From assembly GCF_001038505.1 (NCBI RefSeq), contig NZ_LDPY01000005.1:122863-186862 (forward strand): 64,000 bases of DNA, read 5' to 3'. A program made the position numbers and the translations under genes. The notes under the pieces were generated by a model. It was not told where the DNA came from. It saw only the letters and a program-made list of their open reading frames with translations, and did no database searches. This DNA comes from Puniceibacterium sp. IMCC21224 (lineage in GTDB: Bacteria > Pseudomonadota > Alphaproteobacteria > Rhodobacterales > Rhodobacteraceae). Of this stretch, positions 45,409-53,956 are shown in pieces (position 1 is the stretch's first letter; each line of letters opens with the position of its first letter).

Positions 45409-45875
45409 ATGTCGTAGGAGAAGTTGGCGATGTAGCGCCGCCCGCTCACCGGCGTGCCCGCGCCCGCCGTCGTCAGCGGCACGGCCACCTCGTTCGGGCT
45501 GTCGCGCATATCCTCGACCGCCGCGTCGATGTGCAGCGTGTAGCCCGCATCGAACAGCGCGTCGGCCAGATCGAGCGTGATCTCGAGACTGCGGCCCGCG
45601 CCGACGCTGGCGCCGGTGATACCGTTTACCTGCGCGGTATCGCCGCCCGTGGCACGGTACCAGTCGCTCAGATGCTCGTAGTACTTGGACTTGCCACCAG
45701 CCATCCAGAGACTGCCGACATAGGCGCCCGAGGCGTCGGTAACGTAAAGCGCGAGGTAGGCGCCGTCGCCGCCATAGTTGTTAAGGGTGGTTGTGAGCGT
45801 CACGGGCCGTGCCATAGCGAGGCCGGGAAGCGTGAGTGCGGTAGTAAGCGCGAGCGTTGCGAGAAGTGATTTCAT
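45405..45875 (-). CDS. DUF2271 periplasmic protein, likely flavinylated
   Basis: This 156-aa protein has a signal peptide (MKSLLATLALTTALTLPGLA) and the DUF2271 pattern YEHLSDWYRATGG...VNGITGASVGAGRS. The ITGAS segment resembles an ApbE flavinylation site, and DUF2271 genes are known to cluster with PepSY and ApbE genes. It is probably a periplasmic FMN-carrying electron carrier that receives electrons from the PepSY-reductase fusion. It follows the Asp-rich gene after 35 bases. Confidence 0.88.
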   Translation of the reverse strand: MKSLLATLALTTALTLPGLAMARPVTLTTTLNNYGGDGAYLALYVTDASGAYVGSLWMAGGKSKYYEHLSDWYRATGGDTAQVNGITGASVGAGRSLEITLDLADALFDAGYTLHIDAAVEDMRDSPNEVAVPLTTAGAGTPVSGRRYIANFSYDM

Positions 45876-45910
45876 GGGAATGATCCTTGTTCAGGGTGCT
45901 TCGGAGCTGT

Positions 45911-46297
45911 TCAGTTCACCTGAACCTGCGGAGGGGCGCCGTTTCCGAAGAGGCCGTTCTGCGGAGGAGCGACCGTTCCAGCGGGCGCGGGATTGCGGAC
46001 GCCGCCCCGACAATCGTCGTCGTCATCATCGTCGTCGCAGTCATCATCGTCTTCGTCATCGTCTTCGTCATCGTCATCGTCGTCGTCGTGTCCGCGACGC
46101 GAACCGTCCCGCCAGCGGTCGTCGTCGTCATCGTCGCTTGCGAGAATGAGAGGCATGTCTTGTGAGGCGTCATCAAAGAGCGCGGCAACGGGCCGAAGCA
46201 TGCTGTCGGCCGGGGCCTGCATTGCGCTCCAAGCAGGAACGCCGATGGCGGCGGTCAGCGCCGTTGTCGCTGCGAGAAGGGTCAGGGTCTTTTTCAT
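45911..46297 (-). CDS. Secreted Asp-rich protein, possible metal binder
   Basis: This 128-aa protein from ATG 46297 has a signal peptide (MKKTLTLLAATTALTAAIGV, cleavage near WSA) and a region from residue ~55 to ~100 made mainly of Asp with a few Arg, Cys and His. The end is Pro/Gly-rich. Such low-complexity acidic stretches bind divalent metals. The repeats of GATGAC/GATGAT codons may be prone to slippage. It is the first gene of the second leftward unit. Confidence 0.8.
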   Translation of the reverse strand: MKKTLTLLAATTALTAAIGVPAWSAMQAPADSMLRPVAALFDDASQDMPLILASDDDDDDRWRDGSRRGHDDDDDDDEDDDEDDDDCDDDDDDDDCRGGVRNPAPAGTVAPPQNGLFGNGAPPQVQVN

Positions 46298-46342
46298 GGC
46301 AAGGTCTCCTTTCGTTTGATGAGACCAATCTGGCACCCCGAC

Positions 46343-46391
46343 CTGAGGGCATCCTGACGCCCCAGCGATTCCTGCTTCAGCTTGCCGTCAG
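46343..46391 (-). promoter_or_regulatory. Shared regulatory module, Asp-rich/DUF2271 unit
   Basis: The box CTGAGGGCATCCTGACG (46343-46359), two CTGA half-sites 10 bases apart, lies 46 bases upstream of the first start codon. The box CTTCAGCTT-gcc-GTCAG (46375-46391) follows 15 bases further out. The same pair of boxes at the same spacing precedes the PepSY/reductase unit at 48189-48238. Confidence 0.6.
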
Positions 46392-46397
46392 GAAAAT

Positions 46398-46421
46398 GGC
46401 CCCGCCGATGATGGCGGGGCC
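46398..46421 (-). terminator. Terminator after the ferric-reductase-like gene
   Basis: GGCCCCGCC and GGCGGGGCC pair over a 6-base loop. On the minus strand ATTTTCC follows; on the plus strand an A-run of 7 is the complement of a T-run on the other side. It separates the two leftward transcription units. Confidence 0.65.
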
Positions 46422-46477
46422 AAAAAAATGCGAGCGCAGGCTACAGGGCTGGCATGGCTATGCGCCCTGCCCCGCGT

Positions 46478-47827
46478 TCAGGCGAATTCGAACTGCTCGA
46501 AGCGGACACGGCGAGGCGTTTGGCCTTGTGCTTTCAAGCCCTTGAGAATCCCGTCCTTCAGACCGGTTGGGCCGCAGAACCACAGATCGGCTTGCCGGAT
46601 CGCGAAAGGGACCGCGCCAATCAGGCGCTCGGCCGTGAGCCTGCCATCGCGCGTCGTTACGACCACCTCGAAACTGAACCTCGGGTTGCGGGCAGCCGCA
46701 GCGCGCAGCGTCTCTACCCCAATCGCCTCCTCTTGTGTCCGAACGCAGTGGATGAGGTGAATGTCGCGGCTATCCGCTTCGCTCAGGCTTTCGGCCCAGG
46801 CGAGGAACGGCGTGATACCGATGCCGCCCGCCAGCCATATCTGGCGCGCACCGCCCTTGCGGAAATTGAACCGTCCATATGGCCCTTCGACCTGCACGCG
46901 CGTTCCGGTCCGCAAGATGGCGGGCAGGCTTCGTGTCCAGCCACCCAAGCCCCGGATGGAGAACGTCAGGGTGCCGTCAGGGCGCGGGGCGCTGGCGATC
47001 GTGAAGGGGTGCGGCTCGGACAGTCCTGCCTCTGGCGCGCGGAAGAAGGCGAATTGCCCCGGCCGCCACCGCATGGCCCGCCCCTCGGGGCGGAGGGTTA
47101 GCGTGGTGGTGTCCTTGGTCTGGCTGATCTCTGTGACGGTGAATTCTCTACGCCGCAGGTACGGGGCGACCAGCTCGGTGAATATCCACGCGATCACTCC
47201 CGCGATGCCAAATGTGTTCAGAAGCACCGAGAGCGGTGGATCTACCTCTGTCGGCAGGTCGACGAAGAACTGGTGAAAGACCACGATTGCAAAAAGGGCC
47301 CCCATGAAACGATGGCTGAACCGCCAGATCTGATAGGGGATTTCCAGTGGGGTGAAGGGCAATCTCCGGAACCAGCTGACAGCAACCAGGGCGAGAAGCG
47401 CGTTGAAGGCAAGTTCGCCCGCCTCTTCACCAAGTTCACCAAGGGAGGTTTCACGCACCAAACGCTCGAAATCCGGCTCGATCTGCTGGTGCAGGATCAT
47501 CAGGACCATTGCGGAAATACCAAGCCACTTGTGGACCCGGTACATGCGATCGAGACCGCCGAACAATGGTTCCACCAGCGGCGGCCGTGCGGCGAGGATC
47601 AGGGTCTGTGCCATCGCGACAACTGCCGCGGCCCCGACGGCAATGCCAAGTGCTGCATCCGCGCCATAGGGCGCATAGGTGTTGAACCCGATCAGTGCCG
47701 CCAGTAGGCATGGCAACGCAACCAGCACCGGGCCCGTCAGGGCTAGAGGAGAGTTTAGGGAAGGCCGGGAGAGTGGCGGCAGGCCCGGCACCGGGACATT
47801 ACCGTCGCGACGCGCTGCATCAGTCAT
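46478..47827 (-). CDS. Ferric-reductase-like membrane flavocytochrome
   Basis: This 449-aa protein from ATG 47827 (MTDAARRDGNVPVPG) has about six membrane helices with the ferric-reductase-type His pattern (KWLGISAMVLMILHQQ, FSHRFMGALFAIVVFHQFFV). An FAD-binding domain (PGQFAFFRAPEAGLSEPHPF) and NAD-binding domain (WLAGGIGITPFLAWAE, C-terminal FEQFEF) follow. It likely passes electrons from NAD(P)H through haems to an acceptor at the outer face. It overlaps the upstream PepSY gene by 8 bases. Confidence 0.9.
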   Translation of the reverse strand: MTDAARRDGNVPVPGLPPLSRPSLNSPLALTGPVLVALPCLLAALIGFNTYAPYGADAALGIAVGAAAVVAMAQTLILAARPPLVEPLFGGLDRMYRVHKWLGISAMVLMILHQQIEPDFERLVRETSLGELGEEAGELAFNALLALVAVSWFRRLPFTPLEIPYQIWRFSHRFMGALFAIVVFHQFFVDLPTEVDPPLSVLLNTFGIAGVIAWIFTELVAPYLRRREFTVTEISQTKDTTTLTLRPEGRAMRWRPGQFAFFRAPEAGLSEPHPFTIASAPRPDGTLTFSIRGLGGWTRSLPAILRTGTRVQVEGPYGRFNFRKGGARQIWLAGGIGITPFLAWAESLSEADSRDIHLIHCVRTQEEAIGVETLRAAAARNPRFSFEVVVTTRDGRLTAERLIGAVPFAIRQADLWFCGPTGLKDGILKGLKAQGQTPRRVRFEQFEFA

Positions 47828-48137
47828 CGTCGCGTCTCTCGTGATCCCGCTCGCGGCGATCATCCTCGTCGTCCTCGTATTCGAACTCGATTACCTCCAG
47901 CGTGGCCGGGTGGACAGTCACCTCGATCGCACGCCCCTCGGCATCCCTCCCATCGATCTCGTAGCAGCCGTCATCGATCTTGATCCGACGCACCGTCCAA
48001 CCATTTTCCTCAGCCAGCATGGCAACAGCATCGCGCGGCTGCCAGTCGGCCATCGGCACGAAGCAATCGTCGTCAGCCAGCGCCGCGCCGACCGGAAAGA
48101 CCGCGAGAAAGCCGATAATTGTCAATGTCTTCTTCAT
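47820..48137 (-). CDS. Small periplasmic PepSY-domain protein
   Basis: This 105-aa protein from ATG 48137 has a signal peptide (MKKTLTIIGFLAVFPVGAAL) and one PepSY-like domain (WQPRDAVAMLAEENGWTVRR, DDGCYEIDGRDAEGRAIEV), then a charged tail ending RRERDHERRDDD. Such proteins accompany two-component systems and ferric-reductase genes; the exact role is unknown. It heads the first leftward unit, divergent from the response regulator. Confidence 0.88.
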   Translation of the reverse strand: MKKTLTIIGFLAVFPVGAALADDDCFVPMADWQPRDAVAMLAEENGWTVRRIKIDDGCYEIDGRDAEGRAIEVTVHPATLEVIEFEYEDDEDDRRERDHERRDDD

Positions 48138-48188
48138 GGGGCACACTCCTAGTGGCTCGCCTCTTGATGCCATTCATGCGCCGCGAAG

Positions 48189-48238
48189 CTGACGGCAGCC
48201 TGAAGGGGCTCGACCCACAAGCTTCAGCTTCGTGTCAG
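48189..48238. promoter_or_regulatory. Shared regulatory module, divergent PepSY and response-regulator promoters
   Basis: CTGACGGCAGCCTGAAG (48189-48205) and CTTCAGCTT-cgt-GTCAG (48222-48238), 16 bases apart, match the two boxes at 46343-46391 in sequence, orientation and distance to the leftward start codon (52 versus 46 bases). The module also lies 45 bases from the response-regulator start, suggesting autoregulation. Confidence 0.6.
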
Positions 48239-48282
48239 CCAGACGGATCATGGAGGGACATCGAGAAAGGACGGGTACGACC

Positions 48283-48942
48283 ATGCGCATATTGCTGATC
48301 GAAGACGACACGACTCTTGGCGCTGCCGTGCGCGACCAGATCGCTGCTGATGGCCAGTCAGTAGACTGGGTAACGCGGCTAGACGCGGCGGCAGACGCGA
48401 TGGGCGCAACCTCCTTCGACCTGCTCCTGCTCGACCTCATGCTGCCAGACGGACGTGGTATCGGGTTCCTCAAGGGCCTCAGGACGCGTGGAGACGTGAC
48501 GCCGGTCATCATCCTGACGGCGCTCGACCAGGTGTCCGATAGGATCGAAGGCCTCAATGCGGGCGCTGACGACTATCTTGTGAAGCCCTTCGACCTGTCG
48601 GAACTGTCGGCACGGATCGGATCGGTCGCGCGGCGCTACAGCGGCAACCCCAACCCGATCCTGACCCACGGACCGCTCGACATCGACCTTGCCGCGCGCA
48701 GCGTCCATCGGGATGGCAGACATGTGCCGCTGACGGCGCGGGAATGGGCGCTCTTCGAGGCCTTCCTGGCGCGTCCCGGGCAGCTCCTGTCCAAGGCGCA
48801 GTTGGAGGAGAAGCTCTACGCTTTCGACGCCGAAGTCGAGAGCAACACCATCGAGGTGCACGTGAGCCGCCTGCGCAAGAAACTGGGGAGCGCCATCATC
48901 GAGACCGAGCGCGGCATGGGTTACCGGCTGGGCAAGCCATGA
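48283..48942 (+). CDS. OmpR/QseB-type response regulator
   Basis: This 219-aa regulator from ATG 48283 has a receiver domain with acidic pocket (LLIEDDTT), phosphoacceptor Asp in LLLLDLMLPDG and Lys in DDYLVKPFD, then a winged helix DNA-binding domain (HVPLTAREWALFEAFLARPG, NTIEVHVSRLRKKLG). It overlaps the sensor kinase gene by 4 bases. It likely controls the divergent reductase genes through the shared modules. Confidence 0.93.
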   Translation: MRILLIEDDTTLGAAVRDQIAADGQSVDWVTRLDAAADAMGATSFDLLLLDLMLPDGRGIGFLKGLRTRGDVTPVIILTALDQVSDRIEGLNAGADDYLVKPFDLSELSARIGSVARRYSGNPNPILTHGPLDIDLAARSVHRDGRHVPLTAREWALFEAFLARPGQLLSKAQLEEKLYAFDAEVESNTIEVHVSRLRKKLGSAIIETERGMGYRLGKP

Positions 48943-50306
48943 TGTGGCCATCCAGCCTTCAGGTACGGCTCGGCTTGTCACTCGGCCTTGTGCTGACGAT
49001 CCTCTGGCTCGCCGCCGCCACGGTTACCGCGGTGATCGTTCGGGGCGAGATGGATGAGGTCTTCGACAGCGCCCTGCGCGAAACCGCCGAGCGCATCCTG
49101 CCGCTGGCCGTGACCGACATCGTCGGGCGAGAAGATCAGGGTGTGACGCAGCGCCTCGCGCCGATCCGGGAGCATGACGAGTTCTTCACCTACATCGTAC
49201 GCGATGCCGAGGGACGCATTTTGCTGCAATCCCATGCGGCGGACCCTGCCGTGTTCCCTCCTTACGATGGTCCGGGATTTGCGCAGAACGCCACACATCG
49301 CCTCTACAGCGACGCGGCGCTCCAGGGGACGATCAGCATCACCGTGGCCGAACCGTTGGCGCATCGCGCTTCGGTTGCTCGGGAAATCCAGATGGGCCTC
49401 GGCCTGCCGCTGCTGGTTGTGCTGCCGTTGGCGCTCGCGTCGATTATTCTCGCTGTGCGCTTTAGCCTCGCCCCTCTCCATCGGTTCCGTACGCGGCTTG
49501 AAGCGCGCGGCGTGCGCGACCTGTCAGAAGTACCCGCGGCCGACCTGCCGACGGAAATAGGACCGCTGGCCGCAACCTTGAACAGCCTTTTGGCTCGGCT
49601 GCGCGACGCGTTCGAGGCTGAGCGAAGTTTTGCAGCCAATGCGGCTCATGAACTAAGGACACCATTGGCGGGCGCTATCGCCCAGGCGCAGCGACTGCGG
49701 TCAGAGACCAAAGATCCGACCATCGACGCGCGCGCCGCCGAGATCGAGGCGACGCTCAAGCGTCTCACTCGGCTGTCCGAGCGTCTCCTGCAGCTTGCGC
49801 GGGCGGAAGGCGGTAGACTTCGGATGGACCAGAGCGCTGATGTCAGAACCATCACTCGGGTCGTGGTGGAAGATATTGCGCGCAGCACAGAGAACGGGCG
49901 CCTTATGTTGAACTTGCCGGACACGCCTGTCTTGTCTGATATCGACCCCGACGCATTGGGAATTCTGTGCCGGAATCTGGTGGAAAACGCCCTACGCCAC
50001 GGGGCGCAGAATGCCCCAGTCGATGTTACACTCACGAGCGACGGGCAGTTGATCGTGGCAAACGAGGGCCCCGCGGTAGCAACCGAAACACTCGAACGCC
50101 TGACAGGGCGCTTCGAGAGGGCAGATGCAAAAACTGATGGTAGCGGGCTTGGCCTCGCTATCGTCTCAGCCATCGCAGAACGGATCGAAACCTCTCTCTT
50201 GCTCCAGTCACCACGTCCCGGTGAACCTTCTGGATTTCAGGCATCCGTCAGATTGCCAACAGATGCTCCAAATGCCCATGCGAAAGATCGGGAGCATTGG
50301 CCTTGA
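48939..50306 (+). CDS. Sensor histidine kinase
   Basis: This 455-aa membrane kinase from ATG 48939 has two membrane helices (about residues 8-30 and 150-170) enclosing a periplasmic sensor of ~120 residues, then the H-box FAANAAHELRTPLAGAIAQ, N-box RNLVENALRHG and G-box GSGLGLAIV. It is the partner of the response regulator. The frame extends upstream within the regulator gene but is not coding there. Confidence 0.93.
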   Translation: MMWPSSLQVRLGLSLGLVLTILWLAAATVTAVIVRGEMDEVFDSALRETAERILPLAVTDIVGREDQGVTQRLAPIREHDEFFTYIVRDAEGRILLQSHAADPAVFPPYDGPGFAQNATHRLYSDAALQGTISITVAEPLAHRASVAREIQMGLGLPLLVVLPLALASIILAVRFSLAPLHRFRTRLEARGVRDLSEVPAADLPTEIGPLAATLNSLLARLRDAFEAERSFAANAAHELRTPLAGAIAQAQRLRSETKDPTIDARAAEIEATLKRLTRLSERLLQLARAEGGRLRMDQSADVRTITRVVVEDIARSTENGRLMLNLPDTPVLSDIDPDALGILCRNLVENALRHGAQNAPVDVTLTSDGQLIVANEGPAVATETLERLTGRFERADAKTDGSGLGLAIVSAIAERIETSLLLQSPRPGEPSGFQASVRLPTDAPNAHAKDREHWP

Positions 50307-50486
50307 AGTCTGACGCATCACCGGCGACGTCATAGTTTGAAGAAAATCGCAGAAACGTAGGAAAGCTTTCTTATAGGAGAGCTATTTTCTTATATTTTTT
50401 ATGAACTTGGGACTGTTCTGTAGAGCAGGCCCTCTATCGGCGATAGCCGCTTTTGCGCCAAGCCCTCGGGAAGTGAGGCCGAAGCC

Positions 50487-50651
50487 TCACCCGAAGGGAT
50501 CGTATTCCGAGACGATCACGACCTCGTCGCCGTCGATTTCATCGGCGGGGACGGCGCCGAAGGTTCCATCACCGGCTTGAAAGACGACGATCGAGACCAT
50601 GAGCGTGGCGGCGAGGGAGGCGGCGAAGGCGTGTGCATCTTTGCGGGACAT
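50487..50651 (-). CDS. Small single-helix membrane protein (54 aa)
   Basis: From ATG 50651 the 54-residue product is MSRKDAHAF, one hydrophobic segment (AASLAATLMVSIVVFQAG) and an acidic tail ending SEYDPFG. It has a ribosome binding site (CAGGAGCC). Longer readings upstream are Arg/Pro-rich and not protein-like. Small proteins of this kind recur on Rhodobacter plasmids; the function is unknown. Confidence 0.55.
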   Translation of the reverse strand: MSRKDAHAFAASLAATLMVSIVVFQAGDGTFGAVPADEIDGDEVVIVSEYDPFG

Positions 50652-51037
50652 CTGTTTGGCTCCTGTCTTGGAGGCGGGGGACCATCCCCCGCGCGACAGG
50701 ACCCCGCAGGCCCGAATACTGGCTGACATCACCGGGTGCGTTCGGACTTGCTCCGAATCCGCCCGGCGGCACGGGCTTGCCCGTAGTCCGACCCCTCGTG
50801 GGTTGATCTCGAAGACGGGATTCGGGGCAAGGAAGGGAATGGCGAGCGGGGGATAGTGCCCTGACGACTGGAGCCGGTTGTCCCGCTGATGCTTTTGCCT
50901 CCAACCTCCCGGCCTAGATCTTGGTTGAAGACGTCCTTCCTTGGGGATGGCTCCTTTGGCGCCCCGCGACATCGCGAGACAAGGTTGTGATGGATGAGAG
51001 GCCCGCGCTTGGGCGGGCCCCTCGGTTTCAGTTGGGC
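50652..51037. other. Intergenic region without a gene
   Basis: These 386 bases hold no recognisable gene; frames are Arg/Pro-rich shadows. Likely promoter and leader of the small membrane protein gene. Confidence 0.4.
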
Positions 51038-51511
51038 TCAGGCGGCCAGGTCCGCGCCCCCTGCCCTTTCGCCATCTTCATCGGCGACGATTTCAAGTCG
51101 CGCATTGCGGTATCCTTCCTTGGCGATCCAAAGCTCGGCCGCAGTCATGGATTCCGCCAGATGCAGCAGCTCCGTGTTGCCGCCGAAGTCGAGAAGCACG
51201 CGCACCTGCCCGGGCTTCGGGTCCTCGGCCACCTCGAAGACGAGGGCGCTGTCAACAGAATGGCTGCGCATGATGGTCACGAGGATCACCCCATCCGAGG
51301 AGAAATTGCCCTCATGCAGCGTGAACGACGCGGGAGCCGTCCAGGTCGGATAGGCCCGGGGCGGCTCCTTCTTCACGAGACGGCCTACACCGTTCGAGCG
51401 CTCCCAGGCCGCCAGCTTCTTGGTGAAGCGTGCCGGTGGCTTGGGGCTGCCGTCGGTGTAGCGAATGAGCGCCCCGAGGGGGGCTGCGTCGATGATGGTT
51501 GTTGCAGACAT
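51038..51511 (-). CDS. Plasmid protein of unknown function (157 aa)
   Basis: This 157-aa protein (MSATTIIDAAPLGALIRYTD) includes KEPPRAYPTWTAPASFTLHE, FSSDGVILVTIMRSHSV and a C-terminal acidic part. I know related proteins only as unnamed products next to DUF932 and ParB genes on Rhodobacterales plasmids. An AT-rich promoter-like stretch precedes it at 51520-51575. Confidence 0.7.
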   Translation of the reverse strand: MSATTIIDAAPLGALIRYTDGSPKPPARFTKKLAAWERSNGVGRLVKKEPPRAYPTWTAPASFTLHEGNFSSDGVILVTIMRSHSVDSALVFEVAEDPKPGQVRVLLDFGGNTELLHLAESMTAAELWIAKEGYRNARLEIVADEDGERAGGADLAA

Positions 51512-51611
51512 GATTCCTCATTCCGAATGCGAGTAATCGCACTCATCTTATTGATATTGTTATGTTATAGGGTGATTGGGGGCGGAATGCCCGCCCCCCT
51601 GCTGGAACACG

Positions 51612-53795
51612 TTACTCTGCGGCCAGCATCGACGCGCCTTCAGCAGGCAAGTCATCCGTCAGGAATGCAGGAAGGTCAGCCTTACTGACGCTGTCGGCCA
51701 CTTCGGCATCGACATCCGCCCCCTGCCTTTCGGCATGGCCCTCACCGTCCAGCGCCACGAGATCGTTCCGGCGCAGGACCTCGGGCAACCAGCCGCTGCC
51801 CTTCAGCAAGCGCGCGGCCTCACTGGCCATCTCGCCTTTCTTCAGGTGATCGAGGAGTTGGGCAGTCCCCTCCCCTTTCGCCTCGCGCACGGCCTCGAGG
51901 ATGCGGGCCTTGGGCACGCGGTTGAGATAGGTGTCCACCGTCGGCTCCCATCCCGCCTCCACCATATCGAGACCTGTCGCGCGCGCCACGAGATCGGCAT
52001 GCGCCATACGACGGGTCAGTCCGCCTGCGGAGATGCCTGCCCCGTATGGGTTCACCTTCTCATGCAGCGCATTGACGCCGAAGCTGAGGCAATGCGCCAG
52101 CAAGGCCAGCCGACTGCCCTGGTCGAGGACCGTCAGATAGTCCCAGAGTGCTGCATCATCGCCAAGCGGCAGATCGGCTTCCCATTCCGCGTGACGCTCG
52201 TCGACCAGCTTTGCCACCACGCTGTCCTTCAGATCGGGCGCCTGCGCCGACATATAGACCTGACGCACGGATGCCTCGAGACAGCTGCCCGAAGCAGAGG
52301 AGGTGCGGAAGGTGTCCGTCACCAGCTTCAGCAGCAGCAGCGTCAGCGCGACATCCGGCGAGCGCCCGATCGCTTCACGCAGCGCCAGCGTCCGGTGGGC
52401 CGTCAACTCCATGACCAACCGCTCGGGCAGTGGCTTCAATGCCCCGTCGTCCTCATCCTCCGGCAGGTCGCCGCCAATCGGCTGGCCTCCCGACATGATG
52501 ACGGTTCCTCCATGAGCGGCACTGCCATGGCCATCGGTGAAATCACGATTATCCGCCTGCCCCGCCGCCGCAGGATCCGTACCGTCCTGGACCGCGGTCT
52601 CGTCAACGGGCTCATCCTGTGGACGCACATAGCCGCGATAGACTGCCAGAGCGCCGTAGCGGTCGAGCGTGACGAACGCCCCTGCCCGCCCGATCTCCTC
52701 CGCGTCGAAGATCAACGGCCGGGTCTCGATCTTTTCCATCTCCGTTTCCAACACGCCAAGCCGCGCGTCGATCTCTTCAGGGATATCATCCTGACCTGCG
52801 TATTCTTCTTCCAGCGCCCGGTACTCGGCGAGCAGCTTGGCATGGGCCGCGCCTTCGTCATCCGTCATCGGTGCCGGATCGCCGGACAGGGACCGCAGGC
52901 CGTGGCTGTAGCCGTAGGGCAGGTCGAGTGCGACCTCGATCCACTTCCAGCCCTCAACTGCAACCGTCTCTGCCTCGGCCTGGAGTTTTTCCGTTACCAG
53001 CCGATCAAGCAGGGCAGGGTCTTCGAGCCAACCTCCATCATCGCCTTGGAACAGGTCATGCAGCATCGTGCCGCCCGCCGCTTCATAGGCATCAACACCC
53101 ACAAAGACTGCGCGTCGGTCAGACGCCCGGACCGAGGTCTCGGTCAGCATGCGCCGGATTTGGAATGGCTCCTTGTTCCAGGATGAATGGATCACATCCC
53201 AGACCTGAACCTGACGCGCGTGATCGGGGTTCACGGTGAAGGCCATAAGCTGCTCCAGCGTCATGCCATCCTCGGCGTAGACCTCAAGCAGGGCAGGGGC
53301 GACGGAGGCGAGTTTCAAGCGCTGCTTCACGATCTGTGGCGTCACGAAGAAGGCCGCAGCAATCTCTGCATCGCTCTGACCCTTGTCGCGGAGGGACACA
53401 AACGCGCGGAACTGGTCGAGCGGGTGCAAGGCGACGCGCTGCATGTTCTCGGCCAAGGAATCGTCCTCGGCCAGGATGTCGGACGCAGCATCGCGCACGA
53501 TGCAAGGAATGGGCGTTGTCTTCGACAACCGCTTTTGCTTCACCAGCAAGGACAATGCCTGGAACCGGCGGCCCCCGGCCGGTATCTCGAACTTGCCGGT
53601 CTCGGTACCATCGTTAGCCAAGACGGGCCGCACGCTCAGGCTCTGCAAGAGGCCGCGGCGGCCAATGTCTTCGGCCAGTTCCTCGACGGACACGCCAGCC
53701 TTGATGCGCCGCACATTGGACTGGCTCAGCACCAGCTTGTCGAAAGGGATATCCCGTGAAGGGGACATGGTGATTTTCTGGACAGCTTTGGTCAT
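51612..53795 (-). CDS. Large ParB/Spo0J-like partition-type protein
   Basis: This 727-aa protein from ATG 53795 (GGAGAAG before it) starts with a ParB N-terminal domain: IPFDKLVLSQSNVRRIKAGV, IPAGGRRFQALSLL, and DDSLAENMQRVALHPLDQFR (the conserved CTP-binding-type box), then an HTH (IAAAFFVTPQIVKQRLKLAS). The remaining ~500 residues are not in ordinary ParB. Proteins of this size on Rhodobacterales plasmids are distinct from RepB; a nuclease or partition accessory role is possible. It is not the RepABC partition protein, which is encoded downstream. Confidence 0.87.
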   Translation of the reverse strand: MTKAVQKITMSPSRDIPFDKLVLSQSNVRRIKAGVSVEELAEDIGRRGLLQSLSVRPVLANDGTETGKFEIPAGGRRFQALSLLVKQKRLSKTTPIPCIVRDAASDILAEDDSLAENMQRVALHPLDQFRAFVSLRDKGQSDAEIAAAFFVTPQIVKQRLKLASVAPALLEVYAEDGMTLEQLMAFTVNPDHARQVQVWDVIHSSWNKEPFQIRRMLTETSVRASDRRAVFVGVDAYEAAGGTMLHDLFQGDDGGWLEDPALLDRLVTEKLQAEAETVAVEGWKWIEVALDLPYGYSHGLRSLSGDPAPMTDDEGAAHAKLLAEYRALEEEYAGQDDIPEEIDARLGVLETEMEKIETRPLIFDAEEIGRAGAFVTLDRYGALAVYRGYVRPQDEPVDETAVQDGTDPAAAGQADNRDFTDGHGSAAHGGTVIMSGGQPIGGDLPEDEDDGALKPLPERLVMELTAHRTLALREAIGRSPDVALTLLLLKLVTDTFRTSSASGSCLEASVRQVYMSAQAPDLKDSVVAKLVDERHAEWEADLPLGDDAALWDYLTVLDQGSRLALLAHCLSFGVNALHEKVNPYGAGISAGGLTRRMAHADLVARATGLDMVEAGWEPTVDTYLNRVPKARILEAVREAKGEGTAQLLDHLKKGEMASEAARLLKGSGWLPEVLRRNDLVALDGEGHAERQGADVDAEVADSVSKADLPAFLTDDLPAEGASMLAAE

Positions 53796-53910
53796 CAGAT
53801 CTTCTCCACGACGGGCGCCGGAAGCCACTCTCCCGATCTCACTTCCCGTCACCCTCAAACCAACACTCCTTTCCCTCTAGCTACCCTTTGTTCCCGCACC
53901 GGTGGAGATA

Positions 53911-53926
53911 GTTCACAGCTGTGAAC
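53911..53926. promoter_or_regulatory. Candidate parS palindrome, copy 1
   Basis: GTTCACAGCTGTGAAC is a perfect 16-bp palindrome. Palindromes of this size next to repC are the known RepB-binding centromere sites of alphaproteobacterial RepABC plasmids. Confidence 0.75.
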
Positions 53927-53956
53927 TTTGGCAAATGAACGGTCGAGGCGATAGGA

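Noticed and set aside
46000..46140. Possible CRISPR or tandem repeat array
   Set aside because: The repeat is a triplet (GAC/GAT) inside a coding frame, with no spacers.
45993..46319. Ser-rich frame on the plus strand (poly-Ser)
   Set aside because: It is the complement of the Asp-codon repeat in the secreted acidic protein, which has a signal peptide and a place in the operon.
48744..48938. Upstream extension of the sensor kinase frame
   Set aside because: It overlaps the response-regulator gene in another frame; the ATG at 48939 with the 4-base overlap is the natural start.
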